Below, one piece after another: positions 41,912 through 50,945 of a stretch of 64,000 bases of DNA. The notes beneath the pieces were generated by a model, which ran no database searches, was not told where the DNA came from, and saw nothing but the letters and a program-made list of their open reading frames with translations. The position numbers and the translations under genes were made by a program. Each line of letters opens with the position of its first letter. Within the stretch, counting starts at the first letter, position 1. The stretch covers positions 1 through 64,000 of the forward strand of contig NZ_BOMZ01000086.1 in assembly GCF_016862455.1 (NCBI RefSeq). Reading direction: 5' to 3'. This DNA comes from Actinoplanes utahensis. Lineage in GTDB: Bacteria > Actinomycetota > Actinomycetes > Mycobacteriales > Micromonosporaceae.

Positions 41912-44900
41912 GTGTCGACGCAGCAGACTTCGCAGGACAATCCACTCGCGGATTTCGGTCCCAACGAGTGGATCGTCGATGAGATGTACCAGCGATACCT
42001 GGCCGACCCGACCAGTGTCGACCCTGCCTGGCACGACTTCTTCGCCGACTACAAGCCGGCGACGTCCCAGGACTCGATCGCGACCCCGGCCGAGGCCACC
42101 GCGGCCAACGCCACCGCGACCGCCGCCAAGGCGGGCACGGACGCACCGGCCGCCGCCACGGTCGCCAAGCCGAAGCCGGTGACCCCGGCTCCCGCTCCCG
42201 CCCCCGCGGCGAAGGCGGCCCCCAAGCCGGCGGCCAAGCCCGCCGCCGCTGCCGAGTCCGCACCGACCGGCGCCAAGACCACTCCCCTCCGCGGTGTGGC
42301 CGGCAAGATCGTGCAGAACATGGAGGCCTCGCTGCAGGTCCCCACCGCCACCTCGGTGCGCGCGGTCCCGGCGAAGCTGATGGTCGACAACCGCATCGTC
42401 ATCAACAACCACCTCTCCCGCGGCCGGGGCGGCAAGGTCAGCTTCACCCACCTCATCGGCTGGGCGCTGGTGCAGGCGGTCGTCGCGCACCCGGAGATGA
42501 ACAACACCTACGCCGAGATCGACGGCAAGCCCACCCTGGTCCAGCCGGAGCACGTCAACCTCGGCATCGCGATCGACCTGGTCAAGAAGGACGGCTCCCG
42601 CACGCTCGTCGTCCCGTCGGTCAAGAAGTGCGAGACCCTCGACTTCCGCGGCTTCTGGCAGGCCTATGAGGACATCGTCCGCCGTGCCCGCCGCAACGAG
42701 CTGACCATGGAGGACTACGCCGGGACCACGATCTCGCTGACCAACCCGGGCGGCATCGGCACGGTGCACTCCATCCCCCGCCTGATGAACGGGCAGAGCG
42801 CGATCATCGGCGTCGGCGCCATGGAGTACCCCGCCCCCTACTCCGGGATGAGCGACGAGACCCTCGCCGATCACGGCGTGAGCAAGGTCACGACGCTGAC
42901 CAGCACCTACGACCACCGGGTCATCCAGGGCGCGCAGTCCGGCGAGTTCCTCAAGGTCATGCACGAGCTGCTGCTAGGCCAGCACGGGTTCTACGACGAC
43001 ATCTTCACGTCGCTGCGGATTCCGTACGAGCCGGTCCGCTGGGTGCGTGACGTGGCACGGACCTCCGAGGGCCAGATCGGCAAGGCCGCCCGGGTGGTCG
43101 AGCTGATCCACGCGTACCGGGTGCGCGGTCACCTGATGGCCGACACCGACCCGCTCGAGTTCACCATCCGCAAGCACCCCGACCTCGACGTCCTCCAGCA
43201 CGGTCTGACCCTCTGGGATCTGGACCGCACCTTCCCGGTCGGCGGTTTCGCCGGCAAGGAGAAGATGAAGCTGCGCGACGTGCTCGGCGTGCTGCGCGAC
43301 AGCTACTGCCGCCGCATCGGCATCGAGTACATGCACATCCAGGACCCCGAGGAGCGCCGCTGGGTCCAGGAGCGCATCGAGGTCAAGTACGCCAAGCCGG
43401 ACACCGACGAGCAGAAGCACATCCTGCACCGGCTGAACGCCGGCGAGGCGTTCGAGACCTTCCTGCAGACCAAGTTCGTCGGCCAGAAGCGGTTCTCGCT
43501 GGAGGGTGGCGAGTCGCTGATCCCGCTGCTCGACGCGGTCCTCCAGTCGTCCGCCGAGGCGGGGCTGGACGAGATGGTGATCGGCATGGCCCACCGCGGC
43601 CGGCTGAACGTGCTCACCAACATCGTCGGCAAGCCGTACGAGAAGATCTTCAACGAGTTCGAGGGTCAGATGGACCCGAAGAGCGCGCACGGCTCCGGCG
43701 ACGTGAAGTACCACCTCGGCCAGACCGGCAAGTACACGACGCCGGACGGGGAGTACTCGACCACCGTCAGCGTGGTCGCCAACCCGTCCCACCTGGAGGC
43801 CGTCGACCCGGTCCTGGAGGGCATCGTCCGGGCCAAGCAGGACCGCCTGGACCTGGGCCTGCACGGCTACACGGTGCTGCCGGTGCTGGTGCACGGCGAC
43901 GCCGCGTTCGCCGGTCAGGGTGTGGTCGCCGAGACGCTGAACCTGTCGCAGCTGCGCGGTTACCGTACCGGCGGCACGGTCCACGTCATCGTGAACAACC
44001 AGGTCGGCTTCACCACCGCCCCGGAGTACAGCCGCTCCAGCATGTACTCGACCGACGTCGCCCGGATGATCCAGGCGCCGATCTTCCACGTGAACGGGGA
44101 CGACCCCGAGGCCGTGGTCCGGGTCGCGAAGCTGGCCTTCGAGTACCGGCAGGCGTTCAACAAGGACGTCGTGATCGACATGATCTGCTACCGCCGCCGC
44201 GGTCACAACGAGGGCGACGACCCGTCGATGACCAACCCGCGGATGTACCAGATCATCGACACCAAGCGCAGCGTGCGGAAGCTCTACACCGAGGAGCTCA
44301 TCGGGCGGGGTGACATCACCGTGCAGGAGGCCGAGGAGCAGCTGCGCGACTACCAGGGCCGGCTCGAGGAGGTCTTCAAGGCCACCCGTGACTCGGCCGG
44401 CTCGCCGCCGCGGCCGCGGATCATCGCCGAGGAGCCGGAGCCGGAGGTGCAGACCGCCGTCGACCCGGGCGTGGTCCGCGCGGTCGGCCAGGCCCACGTC
44501 GAACTGCCCGAGGGCTTCACCCCGCACAAGCGGGTCCAGCAGCTGCTCGACCGGCGCGCCAAGATGTCCACCGACGGCGGCATCGACTGGGGCTTCGGTG
44601 AGCTGATCGCCTTCGGCTCGCTGCTCCACCAGGGCGTCACCGTCCGCCTCGCCGGTCAGGACTCGCGGCGTGGCACGTTCACCTCGCGGCACGCCGCCAT
44701 CGTCGACTCGAAGACCGGCAAGGACTTCCTGCCGCTCGGCTCGCTCGCCACCGGCAGCGCCCGGTTCTTCGTGCACGACTCGCTGCTGTCGGAGTACGCG
44801 GCGATGGGCTTCGAGTACGGCTACTCGGTGGAGAACCCGGACGCGCTGGTCCTCTGGGAGGCCCAGTTCGGTGACTTCGTCAACGGCGCCCAGTCGATCG

Positions 44901-45622
44901 TCGACGAGTTCCTCTCCTCCGGCGAGGTGAAGTGGGGCCAGCAGTCGTCGCTGGTGCTGCTCCTGCCGCACGGCATGGAGGGCCAGGGCCCGGACCACTC
45001 GTCCGGCCGCCCGGAGCGCTTCCTGCAGCTCTGCGCGCAGGACAACATGCGGGTGGCGAACCCGACCACTCCGGCGAACTACTTCCACCTGCTGCGCCGT
45101 CAGGCCCTGTCCACCAAGCGCAAGCCGCTGGTGGTCTTCTCGCCGAAGTCGCTGCTGCGGCACAAGCTGGCGGTCTCCTCGGTGAACGACTTCACCCAGG
45201 GCACCTTCCAGCCGATCATCGGGGACGCCGGCAACAACGGCCAGCCGCTGGACGCCGGCTCGGTCAAGCGGGTGCTGCTCTGCTCCGGCAAGGTCTACTA
45301 CGACCTGCTGCAGGCACGGGGCGACCGCGGCATCACCGACACCGCGATCATCCGGATGGAGCAGATCTACCCGCTGCCCGTCGAGGAGCTCAAGGCCGTC
45401 CTCAACCAGTACCCGAACGCCGAGGACTTCGCCTGGGTCCAGGAGGAGCCGGCCAACCAGGGCGCCTGGTCGTTCGTGGCGCTCAACCTGCTGGAGCACC
45501 TGGAGGGTGTCCGGCTGCGCCGGATCTCCCGCCCCGCTGCGGCCGCCCCCGCGGTCGGCTCGGCGAAGATGCACGACGCCGAGCAGCAGGCGCTGATCGA
45601 GGCCTCGCTGCCGCGGCCGTGA
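41912..45622 (+). CDS. kgd: Multifunctional 2-oxoglutarate decarboxylase/dehydrogenase E1 with E2-like domain (KgD)
   Basis: 1236 residues. An N-terminal MYQRY-type segment and a linker of Ala/Pro/Lys are followed by a succinyltransferase-like domain (about 130-350, ending with the catalytic DHRVIQGA) but no lipoyl domain; then the ThDP-dependent E1 region with GMAHRGRLNVL, HGDAAFAGQGV and EGDDPS. This is the actinobacterial KgD/SucA architecture feeding the TCA cycle, often regulated by an FHA protein. GTG 41912 fits homologues; ATG 41879 and ATG 41864 are in-frame alternatives. A perfect terminator follows. Confidence 0.93.
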   Translation: MSTQQTSQDNPLADFGPNEWIVDEMYQRYLADPTSVDPAWHDFFADYKPATSQDSIATPAEATAANATATAAKAGTDAPAAATVAKPKPVTPAPAPAPAAKAAPKPAAKPAAAAESAPTGAKTTPLRGVAGKIVQNMEASLQVPTATSVRAVPAKLMVDNRIVINNHLSRGRGGKVSFTHLIGWALVQAVVAHPEMNNTYAEIDGKPTLVQPEHVNLGIAIDLVKKDGSRTLVVPSVKKCETLDFRGFWQAYEDIVRRARRNELTMEDYAGTTISLTNPGGIGTVHSIPRLMNGQSAIIGVGAMEYPAPYSGMSDETLADHGVSKVTTLTSTYDHRVIQGAQSGEFLKVMHELLLGQHGFYDDIFTSLRIPYEPVRWVRDVARTSEGQIGKAARVVELIHAYRVRGHLMADTDPLEFTIRKHPDLDVLQHGLTLWDLDRTFPVGGFAGKEKMKLRDVLGVLRDSYCRRIGIEYMHIQDPEERRWVQERIEVKYAKPDTDEQKHILHRLNAGEAFETFLQTKFVGQKRFSLEGGESLIPLLDAVLQSSAEAGLDEMVIGMAHRGRLNVLTNIVGKPYEKIFNEFEGQMDPKSAHGSGDVKYHLGQTGKYTTPDGEYSTTVSVVANPSHLEAVDPVLEGIVRAKQDRLDLGLHGYTVLPVLVHGDAAFAGQGVVAETLNLSQLRGYRTGGTVHVIVNNQVGFTTAPEYSRSSMYSTDVARMIQAPIFHVNGDDPEAVVRVAKLAFEYRQAFNKDVVIDMICYRRRGHNEGDDPSMTNPRMYQIIDTKRSVRKLYTEELIGRGDITVQEAEEQLRDYQGRLEEVFKATRDSAGSPPRPRIIAEEPEPEVQTAVDPGVVRAVGQAHVELPEGFTPHKRVQQLLDRRAKMSTDGGIDWGFGELIAFGSLLHQGVTVRLAGQDSRRGTFTSRHAAIVDSKTGKDFLPLGSLATGSARFFVHDSLLSEYAAMGFEYGYSVENPDALVLWEAQFGDFVNGAQSIVDEFLSSGEVKWGQQSSLVLLLPHGMEGQGPDHSSGRPERFLQLCAQDNMRVANPTTPANYFHLLRRQALSTKRKPLVVFSPKSLLRHKLAVSSVNDFTQGTFQPIIGDAGNNGQPLDAGSVKRVLLCSGKVYYDLLQARGDRGITDTAIIRMEQIYPLPVEELKAVLNQYPNAEDFAWVQEEPANQGAWSFVALNLLEHLEGVRLRRISRPAAAAPAVGSAKMHDAEQQALIEASLPRP

Positions 45623-45636
45623 CCGTCTGACCGACA

Positions 45637-45680
45637 CGTATGAGGGGCCGCTCCGGGAAACCGGGGCGGCCCCTCATACG
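45637..45680 (+). terminator. Terminator of kgd with GAAA tetraloop
   Basis: CGTATGAGGGGCCGC pairs perfectly with GCGGCCCCTCATACG (15 bp), and the loop contains a nested CCGG-GAAA-CCGG. A very stable hairpin just after the kgd stop. Confidence 0.85.
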
Positions 45681-45688
45681 ATGCGGGC

Positions 45689-45865
45689 ATGTACTTCACG
45701 GATCGTGGCATCGAGGAACTGGTCCAGCGGCGTGGCGAGGAGACCGTCACGCTGGAGTGGCTCGGTGAGCAGCTGCGCACCTTCGTCGACATGAACCCCG
45801 AGTTCGAGACCCCGATCGAGCGTCTCGCCACCTGGCTGGCCCGCGACGACGAGGACGACGAGTAA
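45689..45865 (+). CDS. Small acidic protein, DUF6104-like, downstream of kgd
   Basis: A 58-residue protein beginning MYFTDRGIEELVQRRGEE and ending in an acidic DDEDDE tail. I recognise it as the small protein usually found directly after kgd in actinobacteria (DUF6104). A putative helix-turn-helix-like centre is visible. Too short for most ORF calls, it is supported by conserved start, position and composition. Its coding region begins 9 bp after the kgd hairpin, so it may have its own promoter or depend on read-through. Role unknown. Confidence 0.75.
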   Translation: MYFTDRGIEELVQRRGEETVTLEWLGEQLRTFVDMNPEFETPIERLATWLARDDEDDE

Positions 45866-45870
45866 CCGCG

Positions 45871-46296
45871 TTATGCGGCCGGTTTCAGCCGCATCATGTC
45901 CACCAGCAGATCCAGCTTGTTATCGAACGAGTCGAACCGCTGGTCCATGCGGTCAAGGCGCTGATCGATGCCGTCGAACCTCCGGTCGACTGCCGCGAAC
46001 CGCCGGTCCACGGCATCGAACCTCAAGTCGATCTCCGCGAACCGCCGGTCCACGGCATCGAACCTCGAGTCGATCTCCGTGAACCGCCGGTCGTGCTCCT
46101 GAAGTTGCGCGCCGAACCCGTCGACCGTCTGCTTCAACTCGCCGGTCACGCGCTCGAAGTCCGCGATGCTTTGGCTATGGCGCTCCACGTTGTCGCTGAG
46201 CCTCTGCAGCTCTTTCATCATCCTGTCCCGGATCTTGTCCTCCTCATCGATCCACTCTCCGACCGCAGCCATACGCTCTTTCATAGTCTCCGGCAT
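45871..46296 (-). CDS. Coiled-coil heptad-repeat protein
   Basis: 141 residues. From about residue 65 to 130 the sequence is nine near-perfect 7-residue repeats of the form D-R-R-F-x-x-V/I (for example DRRFAEI, DLRFDAV), a continuous amphipathic helix. The N-terminal 50 residues are also helical and charged. ATG 46296 has a very strong GGGGGAGGG 6 nt upstream and is preferred over ATG 46311. It may be a structural or DNA-organising coiled coil. It is convergent with the DUF6104-like gene and lies between kgd and pta. Function unknown. Confidence 0.72.
   Translation of the reverse strand: MPETMKERMAAVGEWIDEEDKIRDRMMKELQRLSDNVERHSQSIADFERVTGELKQTVDGFGAQLQEHDRRFTEIDSRFDAVDRRFAEIDLRFDAVDRRFAAVDRRFDGIDQRLDRMDQRFDSFDNKLDLLVDMMRLKPAA
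45997..46080 (-). repeat. 42-bp tandem duplication inside the coiled-coil gene
   Basis: Two 42-bp copies (45997-46038 and 46039-46080) differ at two positions, so the heptad tract grew by recent duplication. Confidence 0.8.
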
Positions 46297-46450
46297 CAGG
46301 CCCTCCCCCATGTTCAGTCGACCGAGCCGAGCACCGTCTCCCTTGCTCGGTATCAGGTGTTCGAGAGACTAGTGTGCATGTGACGGGCGCCATCGGCAAG
46401 AGGGGACCTTCGGCCCGACTCGGAGGCCCACGGGTGGGTAGGTTGAGGGC

Positions 46451-48523
46451 GTGGCACGCAGCGTGTACGTAGCGGGTTTGGGCCCGTCCGTCGGTAAGGG
46501 GACCGTGGCGCTCGGCATCGTCGAGCTGCTGTCCCGGCAGGTGGCGAAGGTGGCCGTCTTCCGGCCGCTGGTCTCCGGGAGCGGGCGGGATCCCCTGCTC
46601 GCCGTCCTGCGCGAGCGCTATCCCGGCCCGGTCGGCATCGAGGACTCGTTCGGCGTCACCTACGCCGAGGCGACAGCCCTGGTCGCCGACGGGCGCTGGG
46701 AGGAGCTGATCGGCCGGATCGTCGAGCGCTATCGGGAGGTCGAGCGGCGCAGCAGCGCGGTCGTGGTGGTCGGCAGCGACTTCGCCGACAAACCCGGCGA
46801 GGGCCAGGACGAGTTGCCCCGGGAGTTCGCCTTCAACGCCCGCCTGGCGAACGAGTTCGGCAGTGTGGTGGTGCCGGTGGTCAGCGGCGAGGGGCGGACC
46901 CCGGAGTCGCTCGCGGCGGCCGCCCGAGGGGCGTACCACTCACTCTCGGACCTGGGCACGACGGTCCTGGCGGTGATCGCGAACCGGGCGCCGCAAGCGG
47001 CTCTCGGCGGCACGCCCGAAGGGTTGCCGGTGCCGTTCTGGACCGTCCCGGAGGTGGCGGCGATCGCCGCGCCGACCGTCGGCGAGGTGGCCACGGCGCT
47101 GGACGCCACAGTGGTCGCCGGATCGCCGGGCTCGCTGGAGCGGGACGTGCTGGACTACGTGGTCGGCGCCGCCCAGGTGCCGAACGTTCTCGGCGCGCTG
47201 ACCGACGGGGCGCTGCTGATCACCCCGGGCGACCGCGCCGACCTCCTGGTGGCGGCGAGCGCGGCGCACGCGGCCGGCAACGTCACGCTGGCCGGTCTGG
47301 TGCTCACCCTCGGCGAGCGGGCCGACGAGCGGGCGATCCGGGTGATCGAGCGCCTCAACACCGGGCTGGCCATGCTGGTCACCAAGGCCGGCAGCTATCA
47401 GACGATCGCCGCGGCCAGCCGGATCACGGCGCAGCTCAGGACGCCGCGCAAGATCGACGCGGCGCTCGGGGCCTTCGAGGAGAACGTGGACACCGCCGAG
47501 CTGTCCCGGCTGCTCGACGTGACGCGGTCCAGCCGGGTGACCCCGCTGATGTTCGAGAACGACCTGATCGAGAAGGCTCGCGGCGACCGGCGGCACCTGG
47601 TGCTGCCGGAGGGGACCGAGGAGCGGATCCTGCGGGCCACCGAGACCCTGTTGCGGCGGGGCGTGGCCGACCTGACCCTGCTCGGCGACCCGGACGAGAT
47701 CAACCGCCGGGCCCGGGAGATCGGCGTGGAGATCGGCGGGGCGCACCTGGTGGACCCGGCGACCTCGCCGCTGCGCGACGACTTCGCCGAGCGCTACGCG
47801 GAGATCCGCAAGCACCGGGCGGTGACCCTGGATCTGGCGTACGACGTGGTTCGCGACGTCAACTACTTCGGCACCATGATGGTCGCCGCCGGGCTGGCCG
47901 ACGGCATGGTCTCCGGCTCGGTGCACACCACGGCCGCGACGATCCGCCCGGCCTTCGAGATCATCAAGACGGTGCCGGGCCTGACCGTGGCCTCCAGCGT
48001 CTTCTTCATGCTGCTGGCCGACCGGGTGCTGGTCTACGGCGACTGCGCGGTCAATCCGGACCCGGACGCCGAGCAGCTCGCCGACATCGCGCTCTCCTCG
48101 GCGCGCACCGCCGCCGCGTTCGGCATCGAGCCGCGGGTCGCGATGCTGTCCTACTCCACCGGCAGCTCCGGCTCCGGCGCCGACGTGGACAAGGTCGCCG
48201 CTGCCACCGCGCTGGTCCGCGAGCGGCGCCCGGACCTGCCGGTGGAGGGCCCGATCCAGTACGACGCGGCGATCGACCCGGCCGTCGCGGCCGCGAAACT
48301 GCCCGGCAGCGCGGTCGCCGGCAAGGCCACCGTCTTCGTGTTCCCCGACCTGAACACGGGGAACAACACCTACAAGGCCGTCCAGCGGTCGGCGAACGCG
48401 GTCGCGGTCGGCCCGGTGATGCAGGGTCTCCGGCGGCCGGTCAACGACCTGTCCCGTGGCGCGACGGTCAAGGACATCGTGAACACGGTCGCCATCACGG
48501 CGATCCAGGCGGGAGCGCTGTGA
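46451..48523 (+). CDS. pta: Phosphate acetyltransferase, long form
   Basis: 690 residues. The N-terminal part has a P-loop-like GPSVGKGT (BioD-like domain), the middle is a DRTGG-type regulatory domain, and the C-terminal 330 residues form the catalytic PTA domain with VSGSVHTTAATIRP and the YSTGSSGSG motif. It converts acetyl-CoA and phosphate to acetyl phosphate. GTG 46451 with GAGGG upstream. ackA follows after about 90 bp, the usual overflow/acetate-assimilation pair. Confidence 0.93.
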   Translation: MARSVYVAGLGPSVGKGTVALGIVELLSRQVAKVAVFRPLVSGSGRDPLLAVLRERYPGPVGIEDSFGVTYAEATALVADGRWEELIGRIVERYREVERRSSAVVVVGSDFADKPGEGQDELPREFAFNARLANEFGSVVVPVVSGEGRTPESLAAAARGAYHSLSDLGTTVLAVIANRAPQAALGGTPEGLPVPFWTVPEVAAIAAPTVGEVATALDATVVAGSPGSLERDVLDYVVGAAQVPNVLGALTDGALLITPGDRADLLVAASAAHAAGNVTLAGLVLTLGERADERAIRVIERLNTGLAMLVTKAGSYQTIAAASRITAQLRTPRKIDAALGAFEENVDTAELSRLLDVTRSSRVTPLMFENDLIEKARGDRRHLVLPEGTEERILRATETLLRRGVADLTLLGDPDEINRRAREIGVEIGGAHLVDPATSPLRDDFAERYAEIRKHRAVTLDLAYDVVRDVNYFGTMMVAAGLADGMVSGSVHTTAATIRPAFEIIKTVPGLTVASSVFFMLLADRVLVYGDCAVNPDPDAEQLADIALSSARTAAAFGIEPRVAMLSYSTGSSGSGADVDKVAAATALVRERRPDLPVEGPIQYDAAIDPAVAAAKLPGSAVAGKATVFVFPDLNTGNNTYKAVQRSANAVAVGPVMQGLRRPVNDLSRGATVKDIVNTVAITAIQAGAL

Positions 48524-48614
48524 ACCATCGGCGATCTGACATCGAGCCCGCCGCGTACGGCGTGCGACCCGTTGCCCGGCGGTCCTGGCCGCATCACGTC
48601 GAGAGGGGTTCACG

Positions 48615-49724
48615 ATGACCCGGGTACTCGTGCTCAACAGCGGCTCGTCGTCGCTGCGTTACCGGCTCTTCGACGGTTCCGAGGTGCTGGCCAAGGGGCT
48701 GGTCCAGCGGATCGGCGAGCCCGGTGGCGACGCCGCCGACCACGGCGCGGCCCTGCGGAGGCTGATGGACGAGCTGGACCTGGCCGGCCTGGCCGCGGTC
48801 GGGCACCGGGTGGTGCACGGCGGGGAGCGGTTCACCGCCTCGACGGTGGTCGACGACGACGTGCTGGCCGCGATCGAGGAGCTGATCCCGCTCGCGCCGC
48901 TGCACAATCCGGCGGCCCTGACCGGGCTGCGGGTGGCCCGCGACCTGCTGCCGGACATCCCGCAGGTGGCGGTCTTCGACACCGCGTTCCACGCGACGAT
49001 CCCGCCGGAGGGCGCGCTCTGGGCCATCGACCGGGAGGTCGCCGGCAAGTGGGGTCTCCGGCGGTACGGGTTCCACGGGACCTCGCATGCGTACGTCTCC
49101 CGCGAGACCGCCCGGCTGCTCGGCAGACCGCCCGCCGAGACCAATGTGATCACCCTGCACCTGGGGAACGGGGCGAGCGCCACCGCCGTCCGGGGCGGCG
49201 CGAGCGTGGCCACCTCGATGGGCTTGACGCCGCTGCCGGGCCTGGTGATGGGCACCCGGTCGGGTGACATCGACCCGAGCCTGATCTTCCATCTGCACCG
49301 GGTCGCCGGTCTGTCACTGGACGAGATCGAGGACATGCTGACCCGCCGTTCCGGCCTGCTGGGGCTGGCCGGCGACAACGATCTGCGGACGGTGCAGGAG
49401 CGGTACCTGGCCGGCGATCCGGACGCCACGCTGGCGTTCGACGTCTACTGCCGGCGGATCCGGGAGTACACCGGCTCGTACCTCGCGGTGCTGGGCCGGG
49501 TGGACGCGATCACCTTCACCGGCGGTGTCGGGGAGAACTCCCGGCTGGTCCGGGCGAGGACGCTGGCCGGCCTGGAGGCGCTGGGCATCAGCGTCGACCC
49601 GGAGCGCAACGAGCGCAACGCCACGGTCATCTCGCCGGACGGCTCACCGATCACGGTCTGCGTGGTGCCGACCGAGGAGGAGCTGGAGATCGCCTCGGAG
49701 GCACGGAAGGCCGTGGCCGCCTAG
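48615..49724 (+). CDS. ackA: Acetate kinase
   Basis: 369 residues with the family motifs LVLNSGSSSLRYRLF at the N-terminus, HRVVHGGERF, FDTAFHATIP, RRYGFHGTSHAYV, HLGNGASATAV and FTGGVGENS. It makes ATP from acetyl phosphate or the reverse. ATG 48615 with GAGAGGGG upstream. A hairpin whose stem includes the stop codon ends the pta-ackA unit. Confidence 0.94.
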   Translation: MTRVLVLNSGSSSLRYRLFDGSEVLAKGLVQRIGEPGGDAADHGAALRRLMDELDLAGLAAVGHRVVHGGERFTASTVVDDDVLAAIEELIPLAPLHNPAALTGLRVARDLLPDIPQVAVFDTAFHATIPPEGALWAIDREVAGKWGLRRYGFHGTSHAYVSRETARLLGRPPAETNVITLHLGNGASATAVRGGASVATSMGLTPLPGLVMGTRSGDIDPSLIFHLHRVAGLSLDEIEDMLTRRSGLLGLAGDNDLRTVQERYLAGDPDATLAFDVYCRRIREYTGSYLAVLGRVDAITFTGGVGENSRLVRARTLAGLEALGISVDPERNERNATVISPDGSPITVCVVPTEEELEIASEARKAVAA

Positions 49725-49747
49725 CCCCTCGCTCCAGCGAGGGGCTA
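49722..49747 (+). terminator. ackA terminator
   Basis: TAGCCCCTCGC pairs with GCGAGGGGCTA over a 4-nt loop (TCCA). The ackA stop TAG (49722-49724) is part of the stem. Confidence 0.75.
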
Positions 49748-49764
49748 GCTCGCTCCCGCGGCGC

Positions 49765-49932
49765 CTAGAGGGCGAGCCAGGCGAGCAGCGCGATCACGAC
49801 GACCACGACCGCGACCACTCCGCCGATGACGAACGGAGTCTTGGACGGCGCCTCCGCCTCGGGGGGCGTCGTCCGGGTGAAGGCCCGGAACGCCTCGGTG
49901 TTGCCGCTCGGATCGACCTGGTTGTCAGCCAT
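49765..49932 (-). CDS. Small single-pass membrane protein
   Basis: A 55-residue protein: a polar acidic N-terminus (MADNQVDPSGNTEAF), then one strongly hydrophobic helix (GGVVAVVVVVIALLAW). ATG 49932 has AGGG upstream; an earlier ATG is less likely. It faces the ackA terminator and is convergent to it. It could be an anchor or a short regulatory protein; nothing in the sequence tells which. Confidence 0.55.
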   Translation of the reverse strand: MADNQVDPSGNTEAFRAFTRTTPPEAEAPSKTPFVIGGVVAVVVVVIALLAWLAL

Positions 49933-50049
49933 GTCGCCGACCCTAACGAAGCCGGTCAAGGATGGCTAAATACGGCACCTGATCGGCGGAACCGGGTGTG
50001 ATGTCGGCTACCATCCGTTGCCAGCATTCTTTGATCTTGAGACGGCAGA

Positions 50050-50922
50050 ATGGTGCGGATGTTGCGCCGTTCCGTCCTCACCCTCGCCCTGGTCACCGGC
50101 CTGAGCGCCTGCTCGAAGGCGCCGGAGCCGTCGACGTCGAAGGCTCCGGAGGCGTCGACGCCCAAGGCCGCCGGTTCGACCACGCCGGCACCGGCGCCCG
50201 CCGGCGGCACGCAGGAGTTCGCGTTCGACCGGGACGGCCGCCGCCCGCTGCCCACGAAGGTCTGGCTGCCGGCCGGGACAGACCCGGCCCCGATGATCTA
50301 TTTCAGTCATGGGCTCACTTCACAGCCCGACGACTACACGGAGCTGCTGAGCGCCTGGTCGGCCGCCGGGTTCGTGGTGGCCGCCCCGAAGTACCCGCAC
50401 ACCTGGTATCAGGCGGCCACGTTCGACGCCGACGACGTGGTCAACCAGCCGGCCGACGCACGATTCGTGATCACCGAGGTGCTGAAGGCGCTGCCCGGCC
50501 GGATCGACACCGGCCGGATCGCGGCGGCCGGGCACTCGGCGGGCGCGATCACCACGGTCGGGCTGTTCAGCGGCAGCCGGGACGAGCGGCTCAGGGCGGG
50601 TCTGCTGATCGCCGGCCGGCAGATGGCGAAACCGGCCCCGTTCGCGGGCAGTCCGGCGCCGCTGCTGTTCGTGCAGGGCAAGCGGGACGAGACGGTCACC
50701 TACGAGCAGGCGTACGGGGCGTACAACGAGGTGACCTGGCCCAAGGGCTTCCTGGAGATCCCGAAGGGCGGCCACCTGCCACACCGGGACCAGCCGGCCC
50801 TGGTGGCCGCCACCACCACCGATTTCTGGCTCTGGACGCTCCGCGGCGACGAGGCCGCCGGGGCCCGCCTGCCGCAGGACGCCGCAGCGGGTGGGGTGGC
50901 CGCCTTGACCAGCACTTTCTGA
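50050..50922 (+). CDS. Secreted lipoprotein alpha/beta-hydrolase (PAF-acetylhydrolase/chlorophyllase-like)
   Basis: 290 residues with a lipobox LSAC (Cys21), a Pro/Ala/Ser linker, then an alpha/beta-hydrolase fold: oxyanion segment SHGLTSQPDD, nucleophile elbow GHSAG, acidic residue in QGKRDET and late His in PKGGHLPH. It is probably anchored outside the membrane and hydrolyses esters or short acyl chains. ATG 50050 or 50059 may start it; GAGACGG precedes the first. Monocistronic, close to a malic-enzyme region without a clear link. Confidence 0.78.
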   Translation: MVRMLRRSVLTLALVTGLSACSKAPEPSTSKAPEASTPKAAGSTTPAPAPAGGTQEFAFDRDGRRPLPTKVWLPAGTDPAPMIYFSHGLTSQPDDYTELLSAWSAAGFVVAAPKYPHTWYQAATFDADDVVNQPADARFVITEVLKALPGRIDTGRIAAAGHSAGAITTVGLFSGSRDERLRAGLLIAGRQMAKPAPFAGSPAPLLFVQGKRDETVTYEQAYGAYNEVTWPKGFLEIPKGGHLPHRDQPALVAATTTDFWLWTLRGDEAAGARLPQDAAAGGVAALTSTF

Positions 50923-50945
50923 CCCCAGCGTGGATTTCGGGGGTG

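Noticed and set aside
42974..45637. Minus-strand open frame of 887 codons
   Set aside because: It is the shadow of kgd, which has clear catalytic motifs on the plus strand.
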